This document shows positions 10,751-22,173 of a stretch of 64,000 nt of DNA, piece after piece. The DNA is taken from assembly GCA_035048495.1 (NCBI GenBank), contig CM068552.1, forward strand, positions 25,360,154 through 25,424,153, written 5' to 3'. The position numbers and the translations under genes are program-made. Below the pieces are notes generated by a model. The model was not told where the DNA came from, made no database searches, and saw only the letters and a program-made list of their open reading frames with translations. Each line of letters begins with the position of its first letter. Positions within the stretch are counted from its first letter, which is position 1. Source of the stretch: Euptelea pleiosperma. Taxonomy: Eukaryota > Streptophyta > Magnoliopsida > Ranunculales > Eupteleaceae.

Positions 10751-12766
10751 AGGGACTATTGAAATGGTACACTCAGGCTACTAGGTCGAATATAGAAGTG
10801 GAAGACCTAAGCTGAGGAAATGATCAAGCTCTTGGCTTTGATCAAGAAGAGAACAAGCTCACAAGATGTGAATGGAAAACAAGCTTCTTGCTCTTCGAAT
10901 GGACACTCTAATAAATAAAATATTTTCTTCTCTCTTGAAGAATGAGTCACTCTGTGTCTCTGTGTATTTAGAGAAGGCATAGAAGGGTTCTATTTATAGA
11001 ATTCCAAAACCCTGAGTCGTGTGGAACATGGAATGATAGCTCAATCGATTGGGGATAAGTGTCCAATTGATTGGGCTCAATAAGATTTCTGTTCCGAAGG
11101 CACCAATCGATTACACAAAGTCTCCAATCGATTTGACTTAGAAAAGTTTATGTCTTGAAGACTCCAATCGATTTCACAGAGTCTCCAATCAATTTGACAC
11201 AGATAGGTTTCTCCAATCGATTCTACAGAGTCTCCAATCGATTGGGCTGAAATAAGTTTCTGCCTCATAGTTTCCAATCGATTATACAAAGTTTCCAATC
11301 GATTGGGTTGTGTCCAATATAATTGACTTAGACTCGGGCCTGTCCAAAGACTAAGTTTGACCATTATATTTTTGTTCATTTTAAACAACTCCTATGGCCA
11401 CTAAGTCACTTACCTTCCTAATCGAGCTTACACAATCATTAACTAACAAATCGGCAGTTACTCAGATGACTCCTATCGTCAACCGTCTGATTCTTACTTT
11501 CTCTGTCTGTCATGCCCCGGATCCGGATACCCAGATATGACCCAAAAATCCATGGATCGACCCGTACCCGAACCTAGAGGTGATCCATGAATGTCCCATA
11601 GTGGTCCAATTAGGTCAATTAGACTACTAAGGTTCATTCGAAAACCTACTAAGTAAAAAAAGTATAGATGTAGAAAATAAATAATTAAAATAATTCAATC
11701 AATCAACTAAATGTTAAGAAAATGAGGTGAGAACATGCTCTCAATCATAGGACTACATGTCCGTAAAAAAAAAAAAGGTTTTAAAACAATCAAAATAAAG
11801 TCTTATAAAGTGTGGGATCGACTCCCAAATCCTCGCCGATCTCCTCGAATGCACCGGAGTCTTTCGCCTCAAAATCATCTCACGTATCCGGCTCCTCAAA
11901 ATCTGAAAATGGTATCGGTGTAGCACCGTGAGCCGAGGCCCAGTAATACAACAGTGTGCATGGTATGATATCGTACTATACAAGTTTTTTAATCAAGGTA
12001 TGCATCTCAATCGTATAATAAGGATGACATGAATATGAGAATGAATGCAGATGAGTAAGGGATGCCAATGCAACTAGTACCCATAACCACATAGGGTCTC
12101 CATCTCCTTCTCGCACTGGGAGCGGTCTCATTGACCTATCTGCAAGATATAATAACGTCTGGGGCCTTTCACCCTAGGGTACCGAACCCTGATTAATTGA
12201 TAAAACCAATATAAACGTATATAATATATTTCAACCCCGTTCCCTTATACACCCCTTATATGAAATGACGTGATGATCATAGTATGATAACAAGATGGTA
12301 TTAGGGTTACATGGCATATGCACACATGTATTTAACATTTAAATAAGAATATAAAATAAACACATGATCATCAGGAGTAATAAAATGGGTATGAACTAGG
12401 GTTAAACAACATAAATAACATATAAATAATCACTAAAGATCACGATCAACATCGATTAACAATATAAGTGAAGGTCTCAAGAGAATCCAACACACCATGG
12501 CCGAACCCTATGAGGGATCCATGACACAAGGTCGAACCCCAAAGAGGGATCCAAGACACTTGGCCGAACCCTATGAGGGATCCAAGACACATGGATGTGA
12601 TCCCCATGCATACAAGTATAAGTCAAACCATCTCGGGTTTAGTCAAACAACAAGGGCTAAACCCCTTAATATTCAATAAGTCATGATTGAACCACTAAGG
12701 GTTCCCAAGCCCATTAATTGTCCAAAATCCAAGAAATCAGTAGTTCACAGAAAACATAGTTTCTTG

Positions 12767-13650
12767 TAAAAATTATAACTAAATAAATATAAATTAAAAA
12801 AATACAAACTTAATGGATTTAAAAACTAGATTCACAAAGGTTTTTAAGAAAAATAAATAGAAAAATATTCAGATTAAAATATAGGTCGAAATCCTTAATA
12901 AACTGGGCCGGACAGAATCTGAAATTCTGAGTTTAACAGAAAAGTCTCGTACATGTGAAAAATCATAATTTAATCAATACAAATTAGAAAAATACAAACT
13001 CAAAGGTTTTAGAAACTAGATTGATATAGGTATCTAGGAAAAATATTAGAAAAATATTTAGATTAAAAATATAAATCTAAATCTCAAGTGAAGTGGACCA
13101 TGTAAAATCTGAAATTCTATATTTTATAAAAAAGTCCAGCACGTTTAAAAAATCATAACTTAATCAATATAAATCAGAAAAATACAAACTCAAAGGTTCT
13201 AGAAATTAGATTAATTGAGGTATCTGTGAAAAAAATTAGAAAAATATTTAGATTAAAACTATAGATCGAAATCCTAAGTGAAGTGGACCATATAAAATCT
13301 AAAATTCTAGTTTTTTTGGTAAAGTCCAACAACCTAAAAAAAATCATAACTTAATTAATACAAATAAGAAAAATACAAACTCAAATGTTTTAGAAATTAG
13401 ATTGATAGATGTATCTATGAAAAAATAATTAGAAAAATATTTAGGTTAAATATAGAGATCAAAATTCTATGTGAAGTGGACCGTGTAAACTCTGAAATTC
13501 TGGGTTTTTTGGTAAAGTCCAACAACTTAGAAAAATCATAACTTAATTAATAAAAATCAAAAAAATACAAACGCAAAGGTTTTGGAAAATAGATTCATAG
13601 AGGTATTTTAAAAAAATAATTATAAAAATATTTAAATTATAAAAATACAA
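12767..13650. repeat. tandem repeat, about 190-bp unit, 4.6 copies
   Basis: Units begin near 12767, 12957, 13147, 13337 and 13530 (last one partial). Each starts with an AAAAATCATAACTTAAT-like phrase, continues with AAATACAAACTCAAAGG and AGAAAAATATTTAGATTAAA, and ends with GAAGTGGACC and AAGTCCA. Units are diverged but colinear. The array is absent from the related LTR at 53357-56596. Confidence 0.85.
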
Positions 13651-14941
13651 CAAAAATGATAAAGAACATAATCATCCGTTATAGGTACAAAATAGACCAT
13701 GGCCAAACCCATCATGGTGGCCCAAAATAAAGATCAACCCAATAAGAATAAAGTAAATATTGTTGAAATTAATTTATAATGAGTATCAACCATTATCTAA
13801 TGAAAGAGAAACAAAATCTTGAAGAAAAACAAGTATAGGATGGATCAAACACACTTACCTCAAGGTTTCTTGAATTTTAATGAAAATCAAAAGATTCTTC
13901 AAATTTGAAAGTCGTTGGATCGTCCTCTCCTCGGGGTATGTTCTTCCATTCAGAGTCCCCGTCAATTCTCCCTTCTTGCTCGAGTGCGATCGGTGCCCGG
14001 ATGAAGGTTTAATGGAGCTTTTTCTATTCTTTAATGGAGTTGGGTTGTGAAAGCTTCTAAAGCTTTAGGGTTTTTCATAAATAGGTTTAGGGAAGGATTA
14101 GGGTTTCTATTTTAGTGAAATTCATAACTATCAAAGGGATGACTTTTTCAACCCTCAAAAACTTATATTTTACACTACTAATGGGTTAGAAATGGGCCCA
14201 AGGCCCATATATAACAATTAGGCTTCATTTAAGAATATTATTAAGCCCAAAAGGCTTCTAGCTTAGCCATACGGGCCCACCCAATAATTATAACACAATT
14301 AATTATTAATTAATTCAATCAAACTATATTATATAATTTAAAAGTTCATACAATAAGGTATTGACACATGGCACACACATAAATCACATAAAATAGTCTA
14401 AATATACAAAAATCACAAAAAAGTTCAAAGCCCCGAAAAAGTATCAAGATGACCTCGAAATGACCCGAAAAGTGATTCGCGGGTCCCATACTCTTATTAA
14501 ATAAATAAAATATAATTAAATATTATTTTTGAAAAATATGCGAATGGTAGGAAGTTCAAAAATTATAAAAATACTATTTTTGTCAAAATCTCCCAAAATC
14601 TTCGACTAGAGTTTTTTTGTCTCAGAAAAGCTTCCAAATTTCACAGGTAAGTTGATAAGGATAAAATAGAAATATTTTTGGAGTCTCGGGCCCACAAAAT
14701 AATTTTTTTATAAAAGTTTTGGAATATTAGCTGCGGCAAGAAAAAGTCATCTGCAAGTTATGGTTCATTATTTTTAGTAGGAATTTAGCCCTAAAGAGCG
14801 AGTTTCAAAAATAGCAGGTTTTTCAAAGTTGTCAGAATGAAACCAAATTAAATACACATACTCATACATGATATTAAACAATAAAAATAATAATAAGAGT
14901 CTGAAAAAGTTTCAGATTTTCATTATTAGGTGAATTTATCA

Positions 14942-14972
14942 TAATACCCTAGAACGAAAGTCTAGGGTATTA
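14942..14972. repeat. terminal stem-loop of chromovirus-like LTR
   Basis: TAATACCCTAGA and TCTAGGGTATTA are perfect 12-bp arms around a 7-nt loop, two bases inside the LTR 5' end (minus sense). The related LTR at 53359 has the same hairpin with a few mismatches. Confidence 0.8.
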
Positions 14973-15117
14973 CACTGTCTTTCAGTCTTCACGTAGTTGG
15001 CGAAGTATGCATACCACGACATCTCCACACTACACTAGTGCTTGTAGGAACGGTTACAAGAATGTTTTTATGTCAAACGGAATCTTTGCCAAATTGAATA
15101 TGAAAATATTCCTTACA

Positions 15118-15449
15118 CAGGCTTCCCATTTGAAACTCAAGTTCTACGGTGGGGAGTTTAGGGATGCAACTCAAGCTGTGATGATGAAGAATGTTAGAAT
15201 GGAGGCGAGAATAACATGCGGCGTTTAGTGGGTGGTGTGCAGCGGGAGGCGATCGACGGACTGCAGGTGGAGTGTAGCATTGTACGGGTGAGGGAAACCC
15301 TAACCTCATTAGAAATTAGAAAGATGGGAGAGATGAGAAGAATTAGGGCTGTAAGCTGTTTAAGGTTCGGGATATACTATTCTATATATATTGGATATAC
15401 AGATATATATATCTATATGTATAGGTTAATCGGGCTCGGGTTGGGTTGG
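15118..15449. other. intervening DNA and left half of a split hAT-MITE-like repeat
   Basis: 15118-15343 holds no recognisable gene. From 15344 (TAGGGCTGTAAGC) the sequence becomes GGTTCGGG/GGGTTGGG-rich and is cut at 15449 by the large Athila element. The other half resumes at 48649 and ends TTGCAACCCTA at 48782. The matching ends (TAGGGYTGYAA) suggest one hAT-type miniature element of about 240 bp, but I find no matching 8-bp target duplication. Confidence 0.45.
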
Positions 15450-17820
15450 TGAAAGTAGGATTTTTTCACTTCGTTGGTTACAGAAACCCTAATTTCAACA
15501 AGATTTGTACTTGATCCGATTTTATTCCTGCAAAATTAAGCATTCTTGGAAAGTATGTCGGATGTCGATCCGCACTCGAGGGTTATTTCGTGCGACTCAA
15601 GAACATAAAATGACGGATTTTCTTCATAGAAATTGATGGAAATGATGGTGGGTTGAGAGTGGTGGTATCGATGATTTCAAACATGATTTAGGGATTTTTA
15701 GAGAGAGAAAATCATTAACTAATGCCAAAAATAACACAATTACTCAAGCTTCATAAAAAACAACTAAACTACTCTTCATCAATTAAACAAATTGTCTTCT
15801 ACAATACTCACAATAATTTTGCTTTAAAAATTAACATAAAATAAAAAAATTATAGAAGAGATAGAATCTAGAATGAAAAGAAAAACCTAGTGAGACAAAA
15901 TGAGAGAGACAAAAAGAGCATGATCAAACCTTTGAAATGGTTCGGCCATGGAGGAATGGATCGGCCAAGGTGCAGCTTGGATAGGTGGTGTCATCCTTGA
16001 GTTATAGGCGATGAAGCAAGGGGAAGAGCAACACATGTGTTGCTGTTCGAAGAGGAGGAGCACCACCAAGACTTTGAAAGCGAAGTGATGGCTTGGGAGG
16101 TTTTTGAGTAGCAGGGTTGATGCATGGTTGCTGGATGCAACCGGTGGAAGAGCATGAAGAGATGGATGCTCACGGGCTGGAGTTTGCTTGCCGCACTTAA
16201 CAGGCAAGATTCGGTGGTTGTGGAAGAGGGAGGTGGAGCGCACAGGTACCTCCTTTCTTTCTTCTTCTCCTCTTCTTTCTATTTATTTCTTTTTTTATTT
16301 TCTTCCTCTCATTTTGAGAGAACTGTGAAGAGAGGGAGAAATTAAAGGGCAGCAAAGATCACCTTGACTGTTATCCGGGCAACAACCCTTGGGCGGCAAA
16401 GAGAGAAGAGAGGAGAGGAGTTGTAATGGCTGGGGCGATGGAGAATGGGGTGGCTTGGGTTGAAAGATGTGGGAGAAGAATGGGGGAGATGGAACGGCCA
16501 CTTTTGAATGCTATCCTTAGGGTTTTCATCTTGAGGACCGTTTTGGGTTTTGAAACGTGGGAGGGGATATTTTCTTCCACGTTTCCTTCTTCTCCTCTTA
16601 TGGAAAGAGTTTCCAAAAAGAAGAAAACGTGGAGAGGTTCCCTAAAACGATCCTCCATTCATAGATCGACAATGTTCTTTTTTTTTTTTCAAAGGCCAAA
16701 ATGTTTTTCTATTTAATGCCTTTTTCCTTCTTTGGAAAATTTTCCACTTCTTTTGGAAATTTCATTTTCAAAAATTGACACCATCCATTCTTTCCAAATT
16801 TATTCTCTTCAAGAAAAAGCTTACATCTTTACCCATTCTAAAATATCCCTTTCAAAATCTCCTATTTCCTTTTAAAGCCTTTGGACTTTTCTTAAAACTT
16901 ATTTTGCAAAATAGTAATATCTTTTTAAAGGAGTTTTTATATTTTGAAAATTATATTTTTAACATCCTTGAAATCCATTTTTGGCGGCCCTTTGATGGAT
17001 GCACCACTCACACGGCTAAGATCACCTTTTCGTGGATAACTGCTCATCCTGTGCCGATCTCTTAGAAGATGGGTGTGATGATGATAGGATGGATGATGGA
17101 TGATCCGCTGGCGATCGGATGATAGAATTGGATGGTAATGATGGGACGGATCATCAAACGGTGGAGATCGGCCAACATAGGCCGTAGGATAGAGTGATTG
17201 TAGGAGGAGAGAGGATCGGATGATTGATATTGAGAGTAGAGAAAGAATGAGGATTTAGAGAGAGGAGAGAGAAAATATTACAAAATGGGAGAAAATGCTA
17301 GCAGAGGGTCTTGAACCCTGGTCTTTCACTTGGTCTTCTGCATGCTTTACCAACTGAGCAAGTCCTCATCTTATGTTAGTTGATAAGCTTAATTAATCTC
17401 TTTAGTCTCTTCTTTGAGGACTTGTCTCTCTTTCTTTCTTGATTTTCTCTCAGGCTTTTTCGAGTCTCTAGCTCTTCCCATCTTTGGCCTACATCTTCTT
17501 GTCTAAGTCCACTGACTCTCTATGCTGTGATTAAAGGCTCTGGCAATCAGTTGTGGGCCCACAATCCCTAAAATTCTCCAATCGGGTTTCCTGCTACAAG
17601 ATAAGCGCATAATGAGACTTAATCAGAACGGCTTTATATCTAGACTTCAGTAAATATGTTTAATGCGTGCAAATATACCATTTCGTCCAGAAAAGTGTGT
17701 TTTATGCTACAGAAGAGACTCTTACAAAGAAAAGTGGATAAATAGATAAGATTTACGTAGGAGAGTGCGATAACGCTAAAGGGATAATTGCTTAAAATAA
17801 GCACTTCTGAACGAATATCA
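15450..17820 (-). repeat. 3' LTR of the large Athila element (2.4 kb)
   Basis: Plus-strand ends are TGAAAGTAGG and ACGAATATCA. The family signature GTCGGATGTCGATCCGCACTCG is at about 15560. It pairs with the LTR at 46094-48643, sharing the same internal subfamily sequence (for example 15890-16200 with 46550-46860). Confidence 0.9.
17303..17369 (-). promoter_or_regulatory. tRNA-like Pol III A-box/B-box unit in LTR
   Basis: The minus strand reads A-box TTGCTCAGTTGG (17361-17350) and B-box GGTTCAAGACC (17317-17307), whose starts are 44 nt apart as in tRNAs. The D-arm-like GCTC...AAGC nearly pairs. TTTT runs follow within about 20 nt of the B-box. The acceptor stem is not complementary. Confidence 0.6.
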
Positions 17821-19707
17821 AAACCCCCAATCAGCATAATGCCAATCCTTGGCAATTAGTGTGAAATAAATGAGCTTAAAAGGGCTCTCTGCACATGTTG
17901 CACACTTTTGCATATTAGCTCAGGGAAAACACCGTTCGTCAAATCATCGAATGGATGCAAAAACAGTTACAGGCTAGCAAGGAGTTAGAATGTTTTGGCA
18001 GGACTACAGACTGATAATCAGGACCCAGAATAGTCAGACTTGGTGTGTGTGTGTGTGCTCAACATTATTATCGTCCAACAGTAAAGATTTCCAGATCACC
18101 TCAGAGACTATATGCCTCGACCTCAATTCTCACTTGTAAACCACCCAGAATGGGATCACTCAGGATTGGTTTTCTTCTTTTCTCTCAATTTATATGTGAG
18201 GAGATGTGAAAGCAAAGATCTCACATATGTATTATTTAAAGGAAGGACATCTTTAACAAAAGACGATCTCATGATTGGAATATCACTTCACTCGGGAATG
18301 TCAGATCAAACTCTATAGCTTCTCTTTCTTCAATCTCCACATTTTATGATCGTGCTATCCTAGAATCAAGTAGGACTTTCCTGGGTTTTAATGAGGCGTA
18401 GGTCAGGTGTAAAAAAATAAGGGAATACAGGATTTCAAAGTTCTAAGAGGATATCTCTATTTTCTTGTATTTTTTCTGCGAGTGTAACACCATTTCTTTT
18501 CATTTTCATTCTTTCGTATTTTTCTATTTTTCTCGATATTTTTGAGACTGCTCAATTTTTTTTTCAGCTCTTTTTCATACTTTCTTTTCATATATTCTTT
18601 TCAGTATGAACCACTTGTCTTTAGCTTTGATTTTTCTTGACTTTTCTTTTCATGGTACACCCATATCCATTATTTCTCTATCCTTCTCAGAAGTAGGGTC
18701 GTGAGTCATACTTCATAGCTGGACTGAGTTTAAGGTTAATGCGCTTAACAAGAAAAGGCTTTTCTAGAAGGGTTCAGAGGGTTTCTAGTGAAGTATAATT
18801 CAGGTGAGTAAAAGGGTTGAACGGTTCAGAAAAATAGCCTAAATTATTTTCTAGGGTTTGCACTATCATGTATACTGTCTTGACTGGATACAGAGAAGCT
18901 TCTGTTGTAGTAATCCAATGTTGATGTCGTTCCGAGTTTTATGATCGAAGCAAAGGATAATGAGATCTCTCAATGAATATTGCGGGCATGAAGAATAGTG
19001 AGTCATCTTGTGACTCAGAATTGTTGTATAACCCTCTGAAATGATTAAAGGCTCGAAAGCTCACTAGGTTAGGTCTCCATAATTATTCTCACAGGATCTC
19101 TAGAGTTTCTAAACTTAGGATTACTCTGATGTTGATAGTGTACAATTGTGCCGAATCTGAGTTTTTCTAAGTTTTCAAATCTGCTGTAGTCACGCTTGAC
19201 TTGACTCAAAGCTAATCTTAAACAAAATGTCATCCTCAATACTGACTTAACGGAGATTTTTGACTAATCAAAGTCAGGGTATTTGACACAATTTTGAAAT
19301 TCTAGAAAATTTTTGGAGAACATCAGAAATCACCCAAAAACATTTTTTTTTATCAAAAAGAAGACCTGAGTTTTGGTAAATACCCACCCCCAACCAAAAT
19401 ATAGCACCGTCCTCGGTACTCATAACTGAGACATAAAGTGATGAAAAATCAGTAATGAAGTCGACAGTGTGTGGTACCTAATGATTGGCAGAATGAATGT
19501 ACCTACATGTCTAGAGATATCACAGTAATAACAAATGCATGAGACTCATGTACTCTAGGAATATCAGAATTGTCTTTCCGAAAGCGCTAAGCTTTACGTC
19601 TTCAGCTAGACATGACGAGGGTATATCAAGTACCCCCAACCAGGTTAAAACTCATGGAGACTGAGTGAAGCTGCAGTCTTCTTAACACCTAAGGCGGAGC
19701 AAAGCTG
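17821..19707 (-). other. Athila 3' internal region, copy a
   Basis: Noncoding region between the protease-derived ORF and the 3' LTR. It starts at the LTR with a G-rich, PPT-like tract (minus strand GATTGGGGGTTT). It is colinear with 22174-24135 and 26430-28318. Shared landmarks are a short (GT)n near 18042, the phrase GTGAGTCATCTTGTGACTC near 19000, and further G-rich tracts on the minus strand at 19386 and 19633. Confidence 0.75.
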
Positions 19708-20487
19708 CTATCCTATTCCTTGTCTAGGTATACCTATGTAGAACAGGTCTTTCTCAGTGTAAACTGAGAGAAGGACAGTAAGTGCTCTAAGCAGCTGTGA
19801 AAGAGTATGGAGTTCAACGGGTAGGGATTGAAGTTGCTCGATGTAGAGAAATAGGAGGGCAGATAGGGGTTCTCTGGCCGTGGTTAGTAGAGCCGCAAAC
19901 TCATTTAATTTAGTGAGAAGGTATCTGAATGGAGCAAACTCTGGCAGATCAGTAAAACCATAATTTTTTGACTCCGAGATGAAGTTAAGCTCAAAGTGTT
20001 CTTGACACTGAGATAATTTTTCCTCGGGAGAGTCCTGAATTAGACTCTCAACGGCACATGGGTCATCGACAATATTGACGTAGGGTGGTGGGTGAAAATT
20101 GTGGACCTCTTCCTTGAGGTTTCCTAATGTGAGAGGGATGTTCCAATCCCTGCACTCAAAGTGTTCATCCTCGATGGAGAATGGTAGGTCTAGGGCAACT
20201 GGAGTCCCATTTTCTAGATACGGCTCAATGGTAGGAATGTCTGCATCAATTACAAAGGCAGAATCATCAGAGATAGAGATGGACATGGGTATCTCTGTGC
20301 TCGGGTCAGAAGTCGATGCTTTTAGGGGCACCATAGATGGAGACACGGGTTCATCACTATTATGGCTTAATCCAAGGGTGGTGGGGACAGGTAAGTCTAG
20401 GCCAATTGGGATCTTGCGATCTAGACACAACTCGGTGTCAGGAATATCGCATCCATGGTCTGAGATAGAGTCAGCAGAGGTATACTA
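19708..20487 (-). CDS. protease-region-derived repeat ORF of non-autonomous Athila (about 260 aa)
   Basis: The frame is open from a TAG at about 20488 down to 19708, with no clear ATG at its upstream end, so the start is uncertain; it may be read as part of a longer gag fusion. Its C-terminal two-thirds resembles the segment just after the Athila protease: CRDWNIPLTLGNLKEEV and CAVESLIQDSPEEKLSQC against CRDGNMSIAFENLKAEV and CAVESLIPDSTEDILKQC at 34938-33418. The catalytic DLGAS-type motif is absent. The N-terminal part is a duplicated unit of about 65-70 residues (SISD...IP...LDLP, then a proline/serine linker EPVsPSmVPLK). A paralogue with the same organisation is open at 24136-24825. Expression and function are unknown. 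Confidence 0.5.
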
Positions 20488-20665
20488 AAGAATAGGCGTC
20501 TCTGGGAGAGGTTCAGGATTTGGTACTTTTAAAGGCACTGAAGATGGATACACTGGCTCCTCAATAATCTGGCTTGATTTAGGTGTGGTAACAACTTCTA
20601 TTTCCTCTTGGCAATTCTGGTACGAGGTCCAATTGTCTGACTCATCAACATAGACAGTGGCCATG
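20488..20665 (-). pseudogene. gag: gag C-terminal/linker remnant, copy a
   Basis: The minus frame reads a proline/serine-rich linker (SSVPLKVPNPEPLPETPIL, then TAG) that aligns with 42807-43013 of the same element's other internal copy. It stops at 20665 in CCATG, where an LTR begins without any primer-binding site. Confidence 0.6.
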
Positions 20666-21499
20666 TGAAAGTAAGGTTTTTCCGTGTCGTCGGATAAGAA
20701 ACCCTAGATTTCAACAATATTTGTAATTCCAGTTCACTTTAAATCCTACAAAAATGCAGACTTTGTATAGCGATATGTCGGATGTCGAATCTGCACTCGG
20801 GGTTAGAGAACACAATTTCGCAGAACATTAGAATAATAGAAAGTGCTTGAATATATGAATGGAAGGGTGAGAGTAGTGATTAATGATTGAGATTTAAAAT
20901 AATCTTTTTGGAGAGATTTCTATAAACTAATTAACATAAGTAAAGAGAAAGAAACACCATAAGCGGAAAAGAGAAACTTATTTATTAAAATAATGCAAGT
21001 TACAATGCTTGAATCTAATTTATTCATAAAAGAAAATAAAAACAAAGCACTATCACTTTAGAAAGCATTATAAGAAAAGAAATATAAAGAGAAAGAACAA
21101 GATTTTAGAGAGAGAAAATGAAAGAGAAGATAGAAAATGGAGATTTACCTTGGTGATTAGCAATGGAGAAGAGGTTTGCACAGCCGTGTTCTTGATGGTT
21201 TTTGGAAGAGAACCGAATCAAGGAATGAGGGATATAGAGAGGTTTAGAGAAGAAGGGGAGAGGAAACCTAGAGGATTGTAGGTTATGAGAGGGGGGAGAT
21301 AACCAACCCAAGAAGGAGAGATCGTAGATCTCTTATAGACTTTTTTTTTTTTGCTTGTTGTAAAAATTATGACCGTTGGATCTAGAGAGATCCAACGGCT
21401 GGGAATGGGTTAATTAGATGAGAGAGAGAGTGACTAGGAAAGAGAGAGATGGGGGAGAAAAGAATCGGTCAAGTGAGACCAATTCTCTCTTGTTGTTGC

Positions 21500-21592
21500 A
21501 AATGGGCATGGGCATGGGCATGGGTCATGGGCATGGGCATGAGTCATGGGTATGGGTCATGGGCTTAGATCATGGGCCTAAGTCATGGGCCA
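21500..21592 (+). repeat. ATGGGC hexamer/minisatellite repeat
   Basis: Repeats of ATGGGC interrupted by ATGGGTC, AGTCATGGG and similar variants. The open frame across it (Gly-Met-Gly-His) is a repeat artefact. Confidence 0.8.
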
Positions 21593-21659
21593 AGATAGAT
21601 AGATAAAGAGAGAAATTGGAGAGAGGTGAGAGAAAAATACAAAAATAAAAGCATTGGAG

Positions 21660-21714
21660 GGTCTTGAACCCTGGTCTTCTTTATTCTCTCTCGTACACTC
21701 TACCAATAAGTCAA
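21660..21714 (-). promoter_or_regulatory. tRNA-like Pol III unit in LTR, degenerate A-box
   Basis: B-box GGTTCAAGACC is at 21670-21660 (minus) and the A-box position TTGACTTATTGG at 21714-21703. The starts are again 44 nt apart although this LTR subfamily is otherwise diverged. Confidence 0.5.
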
Positions 21715-22173
21715 ACTTATCCTTTGATGTTAATTGGTGTGGCCTTTAACACCTAAGTCCTTTTTTTGGTCTCCAGCTATTCTTCTCTCTCTTAGTCCTT
21801 GTTCCAGCTCTACAATCCTCTAGCTTTGCCCGTACATGTCTTCTATCTTTTTATCCTAGCCTGTTGACTCTTTAAGCTTTGATAGAAGTCTTCTGTGGTT
21901 GATCGTAGGCCCACCAGTCCTCGAGAATCACCCGATAGGGTCTCCTGCAATTGAAAAAGCATGTAATGAGATTCAACTAAAACCGCTTGATACTGGACTA
22001 TCCGAAATGCGTATATTTCATGTAAATAGTCAATTTTCATCTAAAGAATGCATTCTACGCAATGGAAGAAACTCTTATGTGGAAAAGTCAACGAAAAGAC
22101 AAGTCTTACGTAGGAGAATACGACATCGCTATAAAGATAATGGCTTAAAATAAGCACTTTTGAGCGAATATCA

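Larger units (their letters stand above)
11508..14974 (-). mobile_element. chromovirus-like solo LTR (3.5 kb)
   Basis: The insertion has TG...CA ends. On the minus strand it begins TGTAATACCCTAGAC and ends GGATCCGGGGCATGACA. It is flanked by CTGTC at 11503-11507 and 14975-14979. Long LTRs with TGTAATACCC starts and GGGGC-TGACA ends are typical of Tekay/Del-type chromoviruses, so that lineage is likely, but no internal region is present to prove it. It holds a tandem array (12767-13650), a terminal hairpin (14942-14972) and repeats of the phrase TGAGGGATCCA near 12508-12590. Its plus-sense relative is at 53357-56596. Confidence 0.85.
4812..15117 (-). mobile_element. Ty1/copia-type retrotransposon, pol-less, with extra ORF
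   Basis: The element starts TGAAATTTCACC (plus strand) and ends TTCCTTACA. It is flanked by identical CAGGC at 4807-4811 and 15118-15122. Reading the minus strand, the order is 5' LTR, gag fragment (about 9830-10750), noncoding stretch, intact 451-codon ORF (7003-8358), polypurine-like tract and 3' LTR. Protease, integrase, RT and RNase H are absent, so it could only move with help from an autonomous relative. The copia/sirevirus-like assignment rests on the gag CCHC-type region after a coiled coil and on an extra ORF downstream of gag; without RT it remains provisional. The 5' LTR is split by the solo LTR at 11508-14974. Confidence 0.85.
10766..15117 (-). repeat. 5' LTR of copia-type element, truncated and interrupted
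   Basis: 10766-11507 and 14975-15117 match 5417-6428 of the 3' LTR, including the TATA box (10991-10998) and ten palindromes between 11042 and 11305. The LTR's own 3' end, the primer-binding site and the start of gag are missing in one deletion (junction near 10760-10766). A chromovirus-like solo LTR (11508-14974) is inserted in it. The outer end CCTTACA at 15117 abuts the target duplication CAGGC. Confidence 0.8.
20666..22173 (-). mobile_element. additional Athila-type LTR (1.5 kb) inside the large element
   Basis: Plus-strand ends are TGAAAGTAAGG and GAGCGAATATCA. On the right it continues into a normal PPT-side internal sequence (CAACCCCCAACTAGCAT), as a 3' LTR should. On the left it abuts gag sequence, not a PBS. 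No second LTR of this subfamily and no matching right-hand duplication are present. It looks like the surviving 3' LTR of an element that inserted at CCATG and then lost its 5' half by recombination with the host element's internal region. Confidence 0.7.

Noticed and set aside
15007..15452. Short plus-strand frames near 15007-15452 as a host gene
   Set aside because: They straddle the copia element end, its target duplication and the MITE-like repeat; no homology or splice structure is recognisable.
17303..17369. Genuine tRNA gene
   Set aside because: A- and B-box positions and spacing fit, but the acceptor stem does not pair and no clear anticodon arm exists. It recurs only inside LTRs.
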